A DNA stretch of 37,212 nucleotides. It comes from Verrucomicrobiales bacterium (GTDB taxonomy: Bacteria > Verrucomicrobiota > Verrucomicrobiia > Limisphaerales > UBA9464). Positions 10,019 through 20,001 of this stretch are shown here, piece by piece (the first letter of the stretch is position 1; each line of letters opens with the position of its first letter). A model generated the notes under the pieces. It saw only the letters and a program-made list of their open reading frames with translations. It ran no database searches and was not told the origin of the DNA. Both the position numbers and the translations under genes were made by a program. Location: contig SYEM01000239.1 of assembly GCA_005801385.1 (NCBI GenBank), positions 1 through 37,212 of the forward strand, written 5' to 3'.

Positions 10019-13000
10019 ATGCCAAAGCCCGCCACGCTCGTCTCAGTACTTCTGGTTCTCATTGCCATCGGCATCGGGACCCGGATCGGCCATCGCACCC
10101 CGGATCGAATCCCTGCCAAGGCGCCGGCCGACCCCGCCCCGGGTTCGGTCACGACCCCGGCGTCGGCCGAAACGGGTTCCATGGCCGGCCCAACCCTCGC
10201 AACCGGGTCTCCAATCGCCCAAAATTCCCCCCTCGCCCAGCCGTCCGCATCCACCCCACGGCCCCCAATGCCGCCCTGGGTCCGCCCCTCCGAACGACGC
10301 CCCTGGGATCCCAGCTGGCTGGACCAGTTTGCCGGCAAAACCACCCCGTCGACCGCCCGATTCGAGCTCACCGGGGGCCGGATCGCCGAAGGGGACGTGA
10401 TCCACATCCGCGAGGAGGAGGGAGTGGTCGTGTTCGTGGGGGGACGACTCCGCCAGCCCGAGGCAGGAACCTTCTTCTTCCGGAAACAGGGCCTCACCAC
10501 CGCCGCGGGATCGCACGTCGGAGTGATCCAGCTGCCCGGTAGCCACCAGGCGTTCCGACTGGAACCCGCCCAGGACGGTTCCATCGAACTCGTCGCCCGA
10601 AGCCTCGACGAAGTGGTCTGCGTCTCGTACCGCAAGTCGGGAGAGACCGCGGCCGCCCAGAGGTCCGAGGACGCCGTCATCGAAGAGGCAGCACCGATCG
10701 ACATGAACCAGCACCCATCCGTGCCCGTTCCCGAGTACCAGAACGGTGTTCCCATGTACCAGAGCCAGCCCGGTGCCAAGGGCGTGCTCTACATGGACTT
10801 CGATGGGGAGACGACCACCGAGTGGAATGGCCAGCTGATCGTCGCCAAGAAATCCAGCTTCACCACGACCCAGATCCGCGACACGTGGCGGATCGTGGCC
10901 GCCGACTTCCAGCCCTTCACGATCAACGTCACCACGGACCTCCAGGTGTTCCAGAAGGCCGCCCAGAACAGCCGGATCCGGGTGATCGTGACCCCCACGG
11001 ATGACGCCCAACCCGGAGCGGGCGGCGTCTCCTTCGTCGGCGCCTGGAATTGGACCGGCGACACCCCAAGCTGGGCATTCAACCTGGGGTCCTCCAAGGA
11101 GTTGGCAGAGACCATCACCCACGAGGTCGGCCACGCCCTCGGTCTCCGGCACGACAACCGCCAGCCGCCCAACGGGGCCTATGAGGAGTACTACATGGGC
11201 CATGGATCCGGTGAGACCAGCTGGGCCCCCATCATGGGCGCCGGGGTGAGCAAGTCGGTCATCCAGTGGTCCCAGGGCGAGTACGCGAACGCGGTCAACA
11301 AGGAGGATGACCTCGCCATCATCACCACCCAGAACAATTCGGTGGCGTACCGGGTCGACGACTTCGGCAGCACCTGGGGATCCGCCGCACAGTTAGAGAT
11401 CTTCCCGGGGGGCGCGGTGACGAACAGGGGCCTCATCGAACGTAACACCGATGCCGACGTCTTCCGGTTCACCACCTCGGGAGGGCGGATCGACCTCCAG
11501 GCTGCACCGGCCGTGACCGGAGCCAACCTGGCCATCCAGATGGATCTCCTCGACCCCTCCGAACAGGTCCTGCTGCGAAGCAGTCCCACGTCGACCCTCA
11601 AGGCCAACTTCGCCACGAACGTTCCTCCGGGGGACTACGCCATCCGGATCCGCGGTGCCGGACGCGGACCCAACGCCACGATCGGATTCACCGCCTACGG
11701 CAGCCTCGGCTATTACAGCATCACCGGAGTCGCCGGTGGTGCCTCGGAGCCTCTGAGGTTCCGCATCCCGGAGAACCCCACCAACAACACCGTCATCGGA
11801 TCCCTCGACAGCCTCGCGACAGGCCCTGCCAACCGCCGGTTCGTCGCGACCCGCGGCAACGGGGTCGGCCCCTTCGCGGTGTCCTCCATTGGCGAGCTCA
11901 CGGTCGCCGACTCCTCCCCGATGGACTTCGAGGCCCGCGAGTGGATGGAACTCTTCGTGAACATCGAGTACCCGGACGATCCGTCGCTCAACCAGTCGGA
12001 CCTCCGCGTCGTCGTCCAGTTCACCAATGTCAATGAGCCGTCCGTCATCACCACCCCGTTAATCCGGGTGTTCGATCGTACCCGCAGCGGCACGGTGCTC
12101 GGTCAGGTGAGCGCCACCGATCCCGACCTGTTCTCAGCTCTCACCTTCGCCGTCGGGAGCGGGACCGAGGAGGGATACTTCGCCATCACTGGGACCGGGG
12201 AACTCCGGCTGGCCAAGGATCTGGACTCGGGCCCCAAGACCTTCGTCCTGGGCCTCGATGTCGCCGATCGGGCCGATGCCACCGCGACCACGGCGTCCGA
12301 GATCCGGGTCGAGGTCCTCGAGACGCCGACCGGATTGGCCCCGGGCGCTGTGACCTATGCGGTGTACTCCGGGATCTCCGGGAATACGGTGGCGGCGCTG
12401 ACGGGCGACCCGAGCTACCCGAATTCCCCCAGCAAGGTCTCCCAGCTCACCGTGTCGGAGATCACACCCAACTTCGACACCGATTTCGGGGCCGTCCTCC
12501 AGGGCTATTTCCTGGCACCGGTGACTGGTAGCTACACGTTCGCGGTGTCGGGCGACGATGCCACCGACCTGCGCCTGGGGACCAGTCAGGACCCGTCCAC
12601 GGTGCGCCGCATTGCCTACGCGCCCAAGGCGTCGGACCCAAAGGACTGGACCCAATACGTCTCCCAGAAATCCTCCGCGATCTCCCTCGTGGGGGGGCGC
12701 GCCTACTACATGGAAGCCCGGTTGAAGGCAGCCGATGGGATAAGCCACCTCGCGGTCGCATGGCAATGCGCCGCCGCCGGGGCCTCCACACTGCAGGTCA
12801 TCCCGGGACGCTTCCTCGCTCCCTACACCGGAGCCTTCGTCCCAAGACTGGTCACCACCGACGTCCGGCTCCGCCACGGCACGTTTCCCCACGCTCGGTT
12901 CGCAAAGCTCGAAGCCTCCAGCGCCACGGGCGGAACTGACTTCCAGTTCGAACTGGTCTCTTCCTCCGTCGAGGGACTGGTCTCGGTGGAGAAGTCGACG

Positions 13001-14356
13001 GGATGGCTGCGCCTTGCCGATGCGGCGATGCTCGAGAGTTCCAGCGACACGGAAGTCAGCCTCGAGATCCGGGTATCGGACTCCACGGGCGGGGCTTCGA
13101 CCGGCTCGGTCGTCTGTCGGATTCTGGGTGCCGATGAGATCGGAACTCCGATCGCACACGCCGAGATCTTCCAGAACATCGGAACGGGAACCTCGGTCGC
13201 GAACCTGACCGGCAATGCCAAGTTCCCCGGTCGACCCGACCTGCTCCTTCCCCTCGAGGACCTGGCCGTGGGACCCAACATCGGGCAGAGCTATGGCACC
13301 CGGATCCGGGCCCTCCTCGCCCCACCCGTCTCGGGCAGCTACACCTTCTACATCGCCTCGGACGACAGCAGCGAACTTTGGCTGAGCACCAGCTCCAGCC
13401 CCTCGAACGCCAAGGTGATCGCCCGGGTCGGCGGCGCCGTGGCCATCGGGAACTGGACCGGACAGACCGGACAGAAATCCGCCAGCGTCAACCTCCTCGC
13501 CTCCCGGCAGTACTACCTCGAGGTCCTGCACAAGGAGGGCGCCGGCAATGACCACCTCGCGGTCGCCTGGACCAACCCCAACACCCCGACCCCCGTCGTG
13601 ATCCCGGGCTCCGCACTGAGGCCCGTGGCGCTGGGAACGGCACCCATCCTCAGCCCGGCCGAGGGCACCGTGGAGCGGAGCGCCGGGGAGTCGACCCTCG
13701 TGGTGGACGTCAACGCCACCGATAGCCCCCTAGACGTCCTCGCGTGGCGCATTCGCGGCGGGAACGACGAGGGAATCTTCCGGATCGACACCGATACCGG
13801 AGCCATCGCCGTGGCCAAGCCCGACACCCTCAAGGCCTCCGCCCAGAGCGCCTGGAACCTCGAGGTCGAGGTCCAGGACTCCGGCTATGGCGACCTCTAT
13901 CCCCGCCTGACATCCACCACCACCGTCCCCATCACCGTGAAGTCCGCCCTGTCCCCATTTGCCGAGTGGGCCGTGGCCGCCGGGATCCCTGGGGAGGGCC
14001 CCGACGGGGATTCCGACAACGACCAGGCCAGCAACGAGCTCGAATTCGCCTTCGGTGGCGACCCCCGGAAGCCCGATGCAGTACTCCTCCTCCCAAGGGT
14101 GTCCACCACCACCGTCGGCGGCACGCCACGGATCCAGCTGCGCCATTTCCGTCGCCTCGACTCCACCTCAATCGGTATGGCCTACAAGCCACTCTCCCTG
14201 ACCCGCCTCGCCCCGGAGGGCTGGGCCCCAGCGGAGATTCTATCGACCACGACCCGCACCGGGGAGGGCATCCCCGCCGGGTATGAAGAGGTCACCTACG
14301 AGATGGCGGATGACGTCGAGACCCGATTCTTCCGGGTGTCGGTATCGACGCCCTGA
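10019..14356 (+). CDS. Secreted metzincin-like zinc metalloprotease with PA14 and cadherin-like modules
   Basis: 1445 aa; signal-like N-terminus; HEVGHALGLRHD zinc site plus downstream Met-turn-like APIMGAG; two PA14-like segments (LQGYFLAPVTGSYTFAVSGDDATDLRLGTS; IRALLAPPVSGSYTFYIASDDSSELWLSTS), cadherin-like repeats (FAVGSGTEEGYFAITGTGELRLAKDLD; WRIRGGNDEGIFRIDTDTGAIAVAKPD) and C-terminal GDSDNDQASNELEFAFGGDP. Confidence 0.9.
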   Translation: MPKPATLVSVLLVLIAIGIGTRIGHRTPDRIPAKAPADPAPGSVTTPASAETGSMAGPTLATGSPIAQNSPLAQPSASTPRPPMPPWVRPSERRPWDPSWLDQFAGKTTPSTARFELTGGRIAEGDVIHIREEEGVVVFVGGRLRQPEAGTFFFRKQGLTTAAGSHVGVIQLPGSHQAFRLEPAQDGSIELVARSLDEVVCVSYRKSGETAAAQRSEDAVIEEAAPIDMNQHPSVPVPEYQNGVPMYQSQPGAKGVLYMDFDGETTTEWNGQLIVAKKSSFTTTQIRDTWRIVAADFQPFTINVTTDLQVFQKAAQNSRIRVIVTPTDDAQPGAGGVSFVGAWNWTGDTPSWAFNLGSSKELAETITHEVGHALGLRHDNRQPPNGAYEEYYMGHGSGETSWAPIMGAGVSKSVIQWSQGEYANAVNKEDDLAIITTQNNSVAYRVDDFGSTWGSAAQLEIFPGGAVTNRGLIERNTDADVFRFTTSGGRIDLQAAPAVTGANLAIQMDLLDPSEQVLLRSSPTSTLKANFATNVPPGDYAIRIRGAGRGPNATIGFTAYGSLGYYSITGVAGGASEPLRFRIPENPTNNTVIGSLDSLATGPANRRFVATRGNGVGPFAVSSIGELTVADSSPMDFEAREWMELFVNIEYPDDPSLNQSDLRVVVQFTNVNEPSVITTPLIRVFDRTRSGTVLGQVSATDPDLFSALTFAVGSGTEEGYFAITGTGELRLAKDLDSGPKTFVLGLDVADRADATATTASEIRVEVLETPTGLAPGAVTYAVYSGISGNTVAALTGDPSYPNSPSKVSQLTVSEITPNFDTDFGAVLQGYFLAPVTGSYTFAVSGDDATDLRLGTSQDPSTVRRIAYAPKASDPKDWTQYVSQKSSAISLVGGRAYYMEARLKAADGISHLAVAWQCAAAGASTLQVIPGRFLAPYTGAFVPRLVTTDVRLRHGTFPHARFAKLEASSATGGTDFQFELVSSSVEGLVSVEKSTGWLRLADAAMLESSSDTEVSLEIRVSDSTGGASTGSVVCRILGADEIGTPIAHAEIFQNIGTGTSVANLTGNAKFPGRPDLLLPLEDLAVGPNIGQSYGTRIRALLAPPVSGSYTFYIASDDSSELWLSTSSSPSNAKVIARVGGAVAIGNWTGQTGQKSASVNLLASRQYYLEVLHKEGAGNDHLAVAWTNPNTPTPVVIPGSALRPVALGTAPILSPAEGTVERSAGESTLVVDVNATDSPLDVLAWRIRGGNDEGIFRIDTDTGAIAVAKPDTLKASAQSAWNLEVEVQDSGYGDLYPRLTSTTTVPITVKSALSPFAEWAVAAGIPGEGPDGDSDNDQASNELEFAFGGDPRKPDAVLLLPRVSTTTVGGTPRIQLRHFRRLDSTSIGMAYKPLSLTRLAPEGWAPAEILSTTTRTGEGIPAGYEEVTYEMADDVETRFFRVSVSTP

Positions 14357-14434
14357 ACGCGACGGGGAGCGCCGTCGGTGTCGGCGAAAACCGAACGCTG
14401 ACCTGTCCCCCCGTTCGTCCTACACTGCAGGGAC

Positions 14435-15646
14435 ATGACCGATCAAAAGCCCCTCGGAGCCCCAGTTCCAACCCCACGGGAACAAAGGGCTGTTTGGGTC
14501 ACCGGGACTGGGGTCATCGTCCAGGGGGAATCGCAGGTCGATTCCCTATGGAACCGGGTCCGGGACGACGTTCGGGTGCCTGAAGGCCTGTTGGAACGGG
14601 AGGAACTGGAGACGCTGGCCGGCCTCGACTCCGGGGATGCCCGGATCCTGGGACGCCATCAGCGGCTCGCCCTCGCAGCCACAGAGATCGCCTGGCGACA
14701 GGCAGGGTTGGATTCCGCAAGGAATCGCCTGCGGGGGCAGTCGACCAAGATTCGTCGTCCCCGGTTTGGCTGCCTCAGCGGGACCTCCACCGGGGAGCTG
14801 GCCTGTCTGTTGGAGGAGATCGACCAACGTCCCCTGCCCTACTCGATCGGACGTTGGCGCGGAAACTCGATCGGAGCCGGGGTCTCGATCCGGTTTGGCC
14901 TCGGCGGGGGCGACTACTCCCTGAATGCTGCCTCGGCGACCGGGGCCCAGGCTCTGCAGCTCGCTGGGAGCCTGATCGCCGCCGGGGTGCTCGACGCGGC
15001 CGCGGTGGTGGCGGCAGACCCGTTTCCGCCCCCGGCCCTGCGTGAGGCCATGTCCACCAATGGCAGCGTGTCCGAACTCCGCACCGGAGGCCCCCTCCAG
15101 CCCGGACGTGATGGCATGACACCCGTCGAGGGTGCGGCGTGCGTCGTCCTCGAATCCGCCGCCCACGCGATCGGACGGGGTGCGACGCCCCTCGCCACAT
15201 GGCTCGGCGGGGACCAGGCCAGCGAGGCCTACCATCTCCTCGCGCCGGAACCGGCAGGCCAGACCCTCGAGGAGTTGATCCGGCTTAGCCTCACACGCCT
15301 CGGAGACCGCCCTGTCGACTGGATTTCCCTGCACGCTACCGGCACCCGAGCCTTCGATGTCGTTGAGGTCGACGTCCTCCATCGCTGTTTCCCCGAACGC
15401 CTTCCGTGGATCTCCGCCTTCAAGCGGATCACCGGCCACGCCCTCGGTGCCTCGGGAGTGGTCGAGACCGTCCTGCTGGTCGAGGGCCTGCGCCGCGGAC
15501 AGCTTCCCCCGTGGCCCCAGCCCACCGATCCCAGTCTGAAGCTGTCCGCCAAAAACCGACCCGATCGTCTGCCCCAGACTGCGCTGCAGATCAGCCAGGG
15601 GATGGGGGGCGTCGTGGTGGTGAACGCCCTTGGGAAATCCCCGTAG
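14435..15646 (+). CDS. Beta-ketoacyl-ACP synthase (FabB/FabF-like) homolog with Ser at the nucleophile position
   Basis: 403 aa; thiolase-fold signatures DYSLNAASATGAQAL, HATGTRAFDVVEVD, FKRITGHALGASGVVET, final ISQGMGGVVVVNAL. Confidence 0.85.
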   Translation: MTDQKPLGAPVPTPREQRAVWVTGTGVIVQGESQVDSLWNRVRDDVRVPEGLLEREELETLAGLDSGDARILGRHQRLALAATEIAWRQAGLDSARNRLRGQSTKIRRPRFGCLSGTSTGELACLLEEIDQRPLPYSIGRWRGNSIGAGVSIRFGLGGGDYSLNAASATGAQALQLAGSLIAAGVLDAAAVVAADPFPPPALREAMSTNGSVSELRTGGPLQPGRDGMTPVEGAACVVLESAAHAIGRGATPLATWLGGDQASEAYHLLAPEPAGQTLEELIRLSLTRLGDRPVDWISLHATGTRAFDVVEVDVLHRCFPERLPWISAFKRITGHALGASGVVETVLLVEGLRRGQLPPWPQPTDPSLKLSAKNRPDRLPQTALQISQGMGGVVVVNALGKSP

Positions 15647-15712
15647 AGCGGATCCAATTCCGGACCGATTGCAGCTGGCGGCCCTCCGTCATTCTCCGCG
15701 ACCCTCCCTCCC

Positions 15713-18436
15713 ATGAGAGGGGATCCTCGCCGCGCCATGGAGAGCTCGTCGACATGGACCGCACACGTCTCGATGGCCCTCGTAGCCTCCTGTGCCCTCT
15801 CCCTCACAGCTTTGTCCGCACCCAGGATTCCCGGTCTGGCATCAGCGCCTCTCGAATCGGATCTCCGTGGCGAGATCCTCGTCGAGGAATTGAACTGCGT
15901 GGCGTGCCATGAGACCGAGGGGTCGCTGAAGGCCCGGTCCAAGCAGGCACCCCGACTCTCGGACCTGGGCTCCCGGTTGAATCCCACCTGGGTCGAACGC
16001 TTCATCGCGGATCCCCACGGAACCCAGAGCGGGACCACGATGCCGGACACGCTTGGCTCGCTGGAGCCGAATGCCCGACGCCAGACGGCCCACGCCATCA
16101 CCCACTTCCTGCTATCGACCCGGACGCACGGATTCTCCCTCACCCCGCCCGACGCCATCGCCGCAGGGCACGGCCAACGGCTGTTCCTGGCCCGGGGCTG
16201 CATCGCCTGTCATCCCACCCCGGAGAGTGATCCGACTACACCTGAAGCCCAGGGACTGATTCCGCTCACCGGGCTGGAATCAAAGTACAGCGTCCAGAGC
16301 CTGTCGGGATTCCTCGAACAACCCCATCGGATCCGTCCGTCCGGACGCATGCCCGACCTCCGTCTGGACCGCCAGGACGTGGAGCGGATCACACACTACC
16401 TGCTCCGACGCACCCGGGTGCCCGGGGCCCTGGCCTACACCCTGTACCGGGGCCAGGTCTGGGAGGGACTCGACAGCGAAGAGGTCGTCGCCGAGCGCGC
16501 CGGCCAGGTCCGCGACTTCACCCTGAAGAGCCTCGGGGAGGTCGGTCACCACACCGCCATCCAGTATGACGGATGGATTCACATCCCAGGACCGGGACGA
16601 TATCGGTTCCACCTCCGCATGAATGGAGGTGCGCTGGTGGTGGATGGCCGGCAGCTCGTCCGGGAGGACCCCAGCGACGCCCGCGGTGTCCTCGAATGGT
16701 CACCGGAACTCGACCTCGCAACCGGTTGGCGGACGATCCGGCTCACCTATTTCCACACCGGACACGACCCCACGTTTTCGTTTGAGATGGAAGGCCCGGG
16801 CTTTCCCAGGGGCCCGCTGCCCGAATCCCTGCTGTCCGTATCCCGGGATCCCATCGCAACCCTCGAGCCATTCGGCGTCGATCCCACCCTCGCCGCGCAG
16901 GGTCGGGACGCGTTCATGAAACACGGGTGTGCCCGGTGCCACGACGATCTCCAGGTTGCGTCGCAACCTTCAACTGCCTGGGCCCAGCTCCAGCCTGACA
17001 AGGGATGCCTTAGCGGGGAGGCCGGGCCATGGCCCAGGTTCCATCTCGATCCCCCCCAGCGTACCCAGATCGCCCGCGCTCTGTCGCGAGTTCCCAAGCA
17101 CGAGTGGGCCGACACGCAACGACTCCAGAAGACCCTCGTCACCTTCAACTGCATCGCCTGCCACAGCCGAACCGGGGTCGGAGAACCCTCCGCAGACCGG
17201 CGGGGCGTGTTCACAGGAACCGAACCCGGACTCGGAGACGCCGGCCGACTGCCCCCCAGCCTCGACTACGTCGGTGCCAAGCTGACGCCGGAAGGGTTCC
17301 GCGATGTGCTCCTCCACGGGAAGCGTTCCCGTCGCTACCTCAACGCCCGCATGCCGCAGTACGGCGAGGCGCAGGTGGGGCATCTGGTCGACCTGTTCCC
17401 ACGCGTTGACCGTCTGGAGACCGCACCGATCCCGACCGTCACCAACGTCGCCGCGTTCCGCCAGATGGGTCACGGGCTGGTGGGCAGCGAGGGGTTCAGC
17501 TGCATCGCCTGCCATGAGTTCAACGGACAGAAGTCCGGTGAAATGGGTGCCATCGACCTCGCCACCGTCTCCCACCGTCTGCAGAAGAACTGGTTCCACC
17601 TCTATCTCCGGGACCCGGCACGCTTCAGTCCGACGGTCATCATGCCCGCCTATTGGCCGAACGGCCGGTCGGGTCGGACCGATCTTCTCGACGGCGACGC
17701 CGACCGGCAGATCGAGGCCCTGTGGGTGTACCTCGCCGAGGGCGATCGGGCGAAGAAACCCATCGGACTGTCGAGGCAGTCCCGAGAGCTCCGGGTCGGG
17801 GATGTGACCGAGCTGTGTCGGGGGCAGAGCCCCGTCGGCTACCGGGGGATCGGCGTCGGATACCCGGAACGGATCAACCTCGCCTTCGACTCCGGGGAGA
17901 TGGCGCTGCGGCTGCTTTGGAAGGGGGAGTTCGTCAACATCGATGCCGGACACTTCCACCCCCGCGGAACCGATCCGATCTCCTTCGCGCCTGGAATTCC
18001 TTTCCACCGGCTGGAGTCGCCCGAGTCCGCTTGGCCCCGCAAGGGAAAGACCAACCACCGGTTTCCCCAGGACCATGGATATCGCTTCCTCGGGTACCTG
18101 CTCGATGCCCAGCGTCGACCCACACTCCGATATCGCTACGGCGACATCGAGGTGGAGGACTTCTTTGAGGACCGAGTTGATGCGACGTCGAAACCCTTTT
18201 TCCGGAGGACCCTGACATTCACGGTCCCATCGCCCACCCTGCCCTTCGACTTCCGGGCCGCGACCGGCGAGGAAATCGGAGCCAATTCCGATCGGAGCTT
18301 CCACACCGGTCCGCTGCAGATGCGGATCCAGTCCGATCACACGGGCCGGATCCGGCAGGGTCGCCCCGACGAACTCCTCATCCGGGTGGACCCTCCCCAA
18401 GGCCGATCGACCCTCACCCTCGAATACCAATGGTAG
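15713..18436 (+). CDS. Pentaheme c-type cytochrome with central PA14-like domain
   Basis: 907 aa; five CxxCH motifs: CVACH (15896-15910), CIACH (16199-16213), CARCH (16928-16942), CIACH (17150-17164), CIACH (17501-17515). Central GRYRFHLRMNGGALVVDGRQLVRED...GWRTIRLTYFHTGHDPTFSFEMEGPG is PA14-like. Start could be 15713 or the internal Met (MESSSTW...) at about 15737. Confidence 0.88.
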   Translation: MRGDPRRAMESSSTWTAHVSMALVASCALSLTALSAPRIPGLASAPLESDLRGEILVEELNCVACHETEGSLKARSKQAPRLSDLGSRLNPTWVERFIADPHGTQSGTTMPDTLGSLEPNARRQTAHAITHFLLSTRTHGFSLTPPDAIAAGHGQRLFLARGCIACHPTPESDPTTPEAQGLIPLTGLESKYSVQSLSGFLEQPHRIRPSGRMPDLRLDRQDVERITHYLLRRTRVPGALAYTLYRGQVWEGLDSEEVVAERAGQVRDFTLKSLGEVGHHTAIQYDGWIHIPGPGRYRFHLRMNGGALVVDGRQLVREDPSDARGVLEWSPELDLATGWRTIRLTYFHTGHDPTFSFEMEGPGFPRGPLPESLLSVSRDPIATLEPFGVDPTLAAQGRDAFMKHGCARCHDDLQVASQPSTAWAQLQPDKGCLSGEAGPWPRFHLDPPQRTQIARALSRVPKHEWADTQRLQKTLVTFNCIACHSRTGVGEPSADRRGVFTGTEPGLGDAGRLPPSLDYVGAKLTPEGFRDVLLHGKRSRRYLNARMPQYGEAQVGHLVDLFPRVDRLETAPIPTVTNVAAFRQMGHGLVGSEGFSCIACHEFNGQKSGEMGAIDLATVSHRLQKNWFHLYLRDPARFSPTVIMPAYWPNGRSGRTDLLDGDADRQIEALWVYLAEGDRAKKPIGLSRQSRELRVGDVTELCRGQSPVGYRGIGVGYPERINLAFDSGEMALRLLWKGEFVNIDAGHFHPRGTDPISFAPGIPFHRLESPESAWPRKGKTNHRFPQDHGYRFLGYLLDAQRRPTLRYRYGDIEVEDFFEDRVDATSKPFFRRTLTFTVPSPTLPFDFRAATGEEIGANSDRSFHTGPLQMRIQSDHTGRIRQGRPDELLIRVDPPQGRSTLTLEYQW

Positions 18437-19998
18437 AATCCCATCAGCACCTATCGACAGGTTCGACAGGAGGTCTGTGGGCAGGGCTCCGAGGATCGCA
18501 GGGACTCTTGGTCGCCCTGTCCCTCCTGAGACTCGTAGGGTGGAGTGGCCTGCCATCCCTCCGAGCAGAGGAGGATCTGGGGGCAATGTGGGGCACGGCC
18601 GCGGAAGAATCCAAATACTACCCCATCGTGGATATCCCGGTGCCGGCTGGTATTCCGCTGCATCCGGGTGGAATGGAGATCCTACCTGATGGACGTCTCG
18701 CCGTGGGAACCCGCCGCGGGGACGTCTACCTCGTCCGAGGTGCCTTCGACTCACCGCCCCGCCCCGAGTACCACCTCTTCGCCAGTGGTCAGGACGAGAT
18801 CTTCTCGCTGTCGTGGAGGGATGGCGCTCTGACCGCCACAAGCTGGGCCGAGGTCACACGCATCAAGGACCTCGATGGCGACGGGGTCGCCGATCGGTAC
18901 GACACCCTGAGCGCCGACTGGGGCTACGCCGAGGGCCATGAGTTCGCTTTCGGTTCCAAGCACGACCCGGACGGGAACATCTGGGTCGCCCTGGGACTCA
19001 GCAGTTCCTACGAATCGCACAATCTGTTCCGCGGCTGGGCGGTGAAGGTCACCCCGGACGGACGGATGATCCCGGTCTGCAGCGGACTCCGCAGCCCGGG
19101 TGGCGTCGGCTCCAACGCCGAGGGCGTGATGTTCGCGATCGAGAGCCAGGGGCCCTGGAACGGATGCTGTTCGCTCAAGCATCTCAAACCCGGTGGATTC
19201 CTCGGCCATCCCGCCAGCTACAACTGGTACCCCTTCGCACCGGAGGTCCCGAAGCCGGCGTTGGAACCAAAGAGTGATTCCCGGATGGGCATCGAGAAGA
19301 GGCGCGTCCGCGAACTCGTCCCTCCGGCCGTGAAGTTCCCCTACATTAAGATGGGGCGCTCGATCTCAGGATTCCGTCTCAACACGACCGACGGCCGTTT
19401 TGGGCCGTTCGACAACCAGCTGTTCCTCGGCGACTACAGCCTGAGCCTCGTCATGCGGGCGACCACTGAGCAGGTCAATGGCGTGTGGCAGGGAGCCTGT
19501 TACCCGTTCCGGGAGGGCCTCGCGACAGGGATTATGAACGTCGAATTCACGCCCAAAGGACAGCTGATGGCCGGAGGGTTCACCACAAGCCGACAGTGGC
19601 CCGTGCGAGGCGCACGACCCTTTGCGCTCCAGCGCATCGACTGGAACGGAATTACACCCTTCGAGATCCAGGAGATCCGCATCCTCCGTGATGGCTTCCG
19701 GGTCCTCTTCACGCAGCCTGCGGACCCGGGGACCGCGGCAGCGGTCGAGTCCTACCGGATCACCACCTATACCCACGTCTACCACGAGGGCTACGGCAGC
19801 CCGGAGGTTGACCCCACCACGCCCCGTGTCCTGAAGGCGATCCCGTCACCAGATGGCCGCTCCGTCCGGATCACGCTCGATAGGGTGGTGGAGGATCACA
19901 TCCACGACTTCGACCTGACCGGGATCCGCTCCCACGATGGACGCCGTCTCCTCCACGCCAAGGCCTACTACACGGTCAACGAGATCCCCAAGGACTAG
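18430..19998 (+). CDS. Secreted PVC-type membrane-bound dehydrogenase / glucose-sorbosone-dehydrogenase-like beta-propeller
   Basis: 522 aa; PAGIPLHPGGMEILPDGRLAVGTRRGDVYLV, EVTRIKDLDGDGVADRYDTLSADWGYAEGHEFAFG, LRSPGGVGSNAEGVMFAIESQGPWNG. Overlaps the upstream stop (ATGGTAG, 18430-18436). Confidence 0.82.
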   Translation: MVESHQHLSTGSTGGLWAGLRGSQGLLVALSLLRLVGWSGLPSLRAEEDLGAMWGTAAEESKYYPIVDIPVPAGIPLHPGGMEILPDGRLAVGTRRGDVYLVRGAFDSPPRPEYHLFASGQDEIFSLSWRDGALTATSWAEVTRIKDLDGDGVADRYDTLSADWGYAEGHEFAFGSKHDPDGNIWVALGLSSSYESHNLFRGWAVKVTPDGRMIPVCSGLRSPGGVGSNAEGVMFAIESQGPWNGCCSLKHLKPGGFLGHPASYNWYPFAPEVPKPALEPKSDSRMGIEKRRVRELVPPAVKFPYIKMGRSISGFRLNTTDGRFGPFDNQLFLGDYSLSLVMRATTEQVNGVWQGACYPFREGLATGIMNVEFTPKGQLMAGGFTTSRQWPVRGARPFALQRIDWNGITPFEIQEIRILRDGFRVLFTQPADPGTAAAVESYRITTYTHVYHEGYGSPEVDPTTPRVLKAIPSPDGRSVRITLDRVVEDHIHDFDLTGIRSHDGRRLLHAKAYYTVNEIPKD

Positions 19999-20001
19999 CC
20001 C

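Noticed and set aside
12134-13555. 473-aa minus-strand ORF within the metalloprotease gene
   Set aside because: Low-complexity antisense frame; no homology signal.
14435-15646. Part of a polyketide or fatty acid biosynthetic cluster
   Set aside because: No ACP, AT, KR, DH or TE gene nearby; neighbours are a protease and a cytochrome.
16970-18841. 623-aa minus-strand ORF antisense to the cytochrome/dehydrogenase genes
   Set aside because: Shadow ORF; the plus strand carries CxxCH and PA14 evidence.
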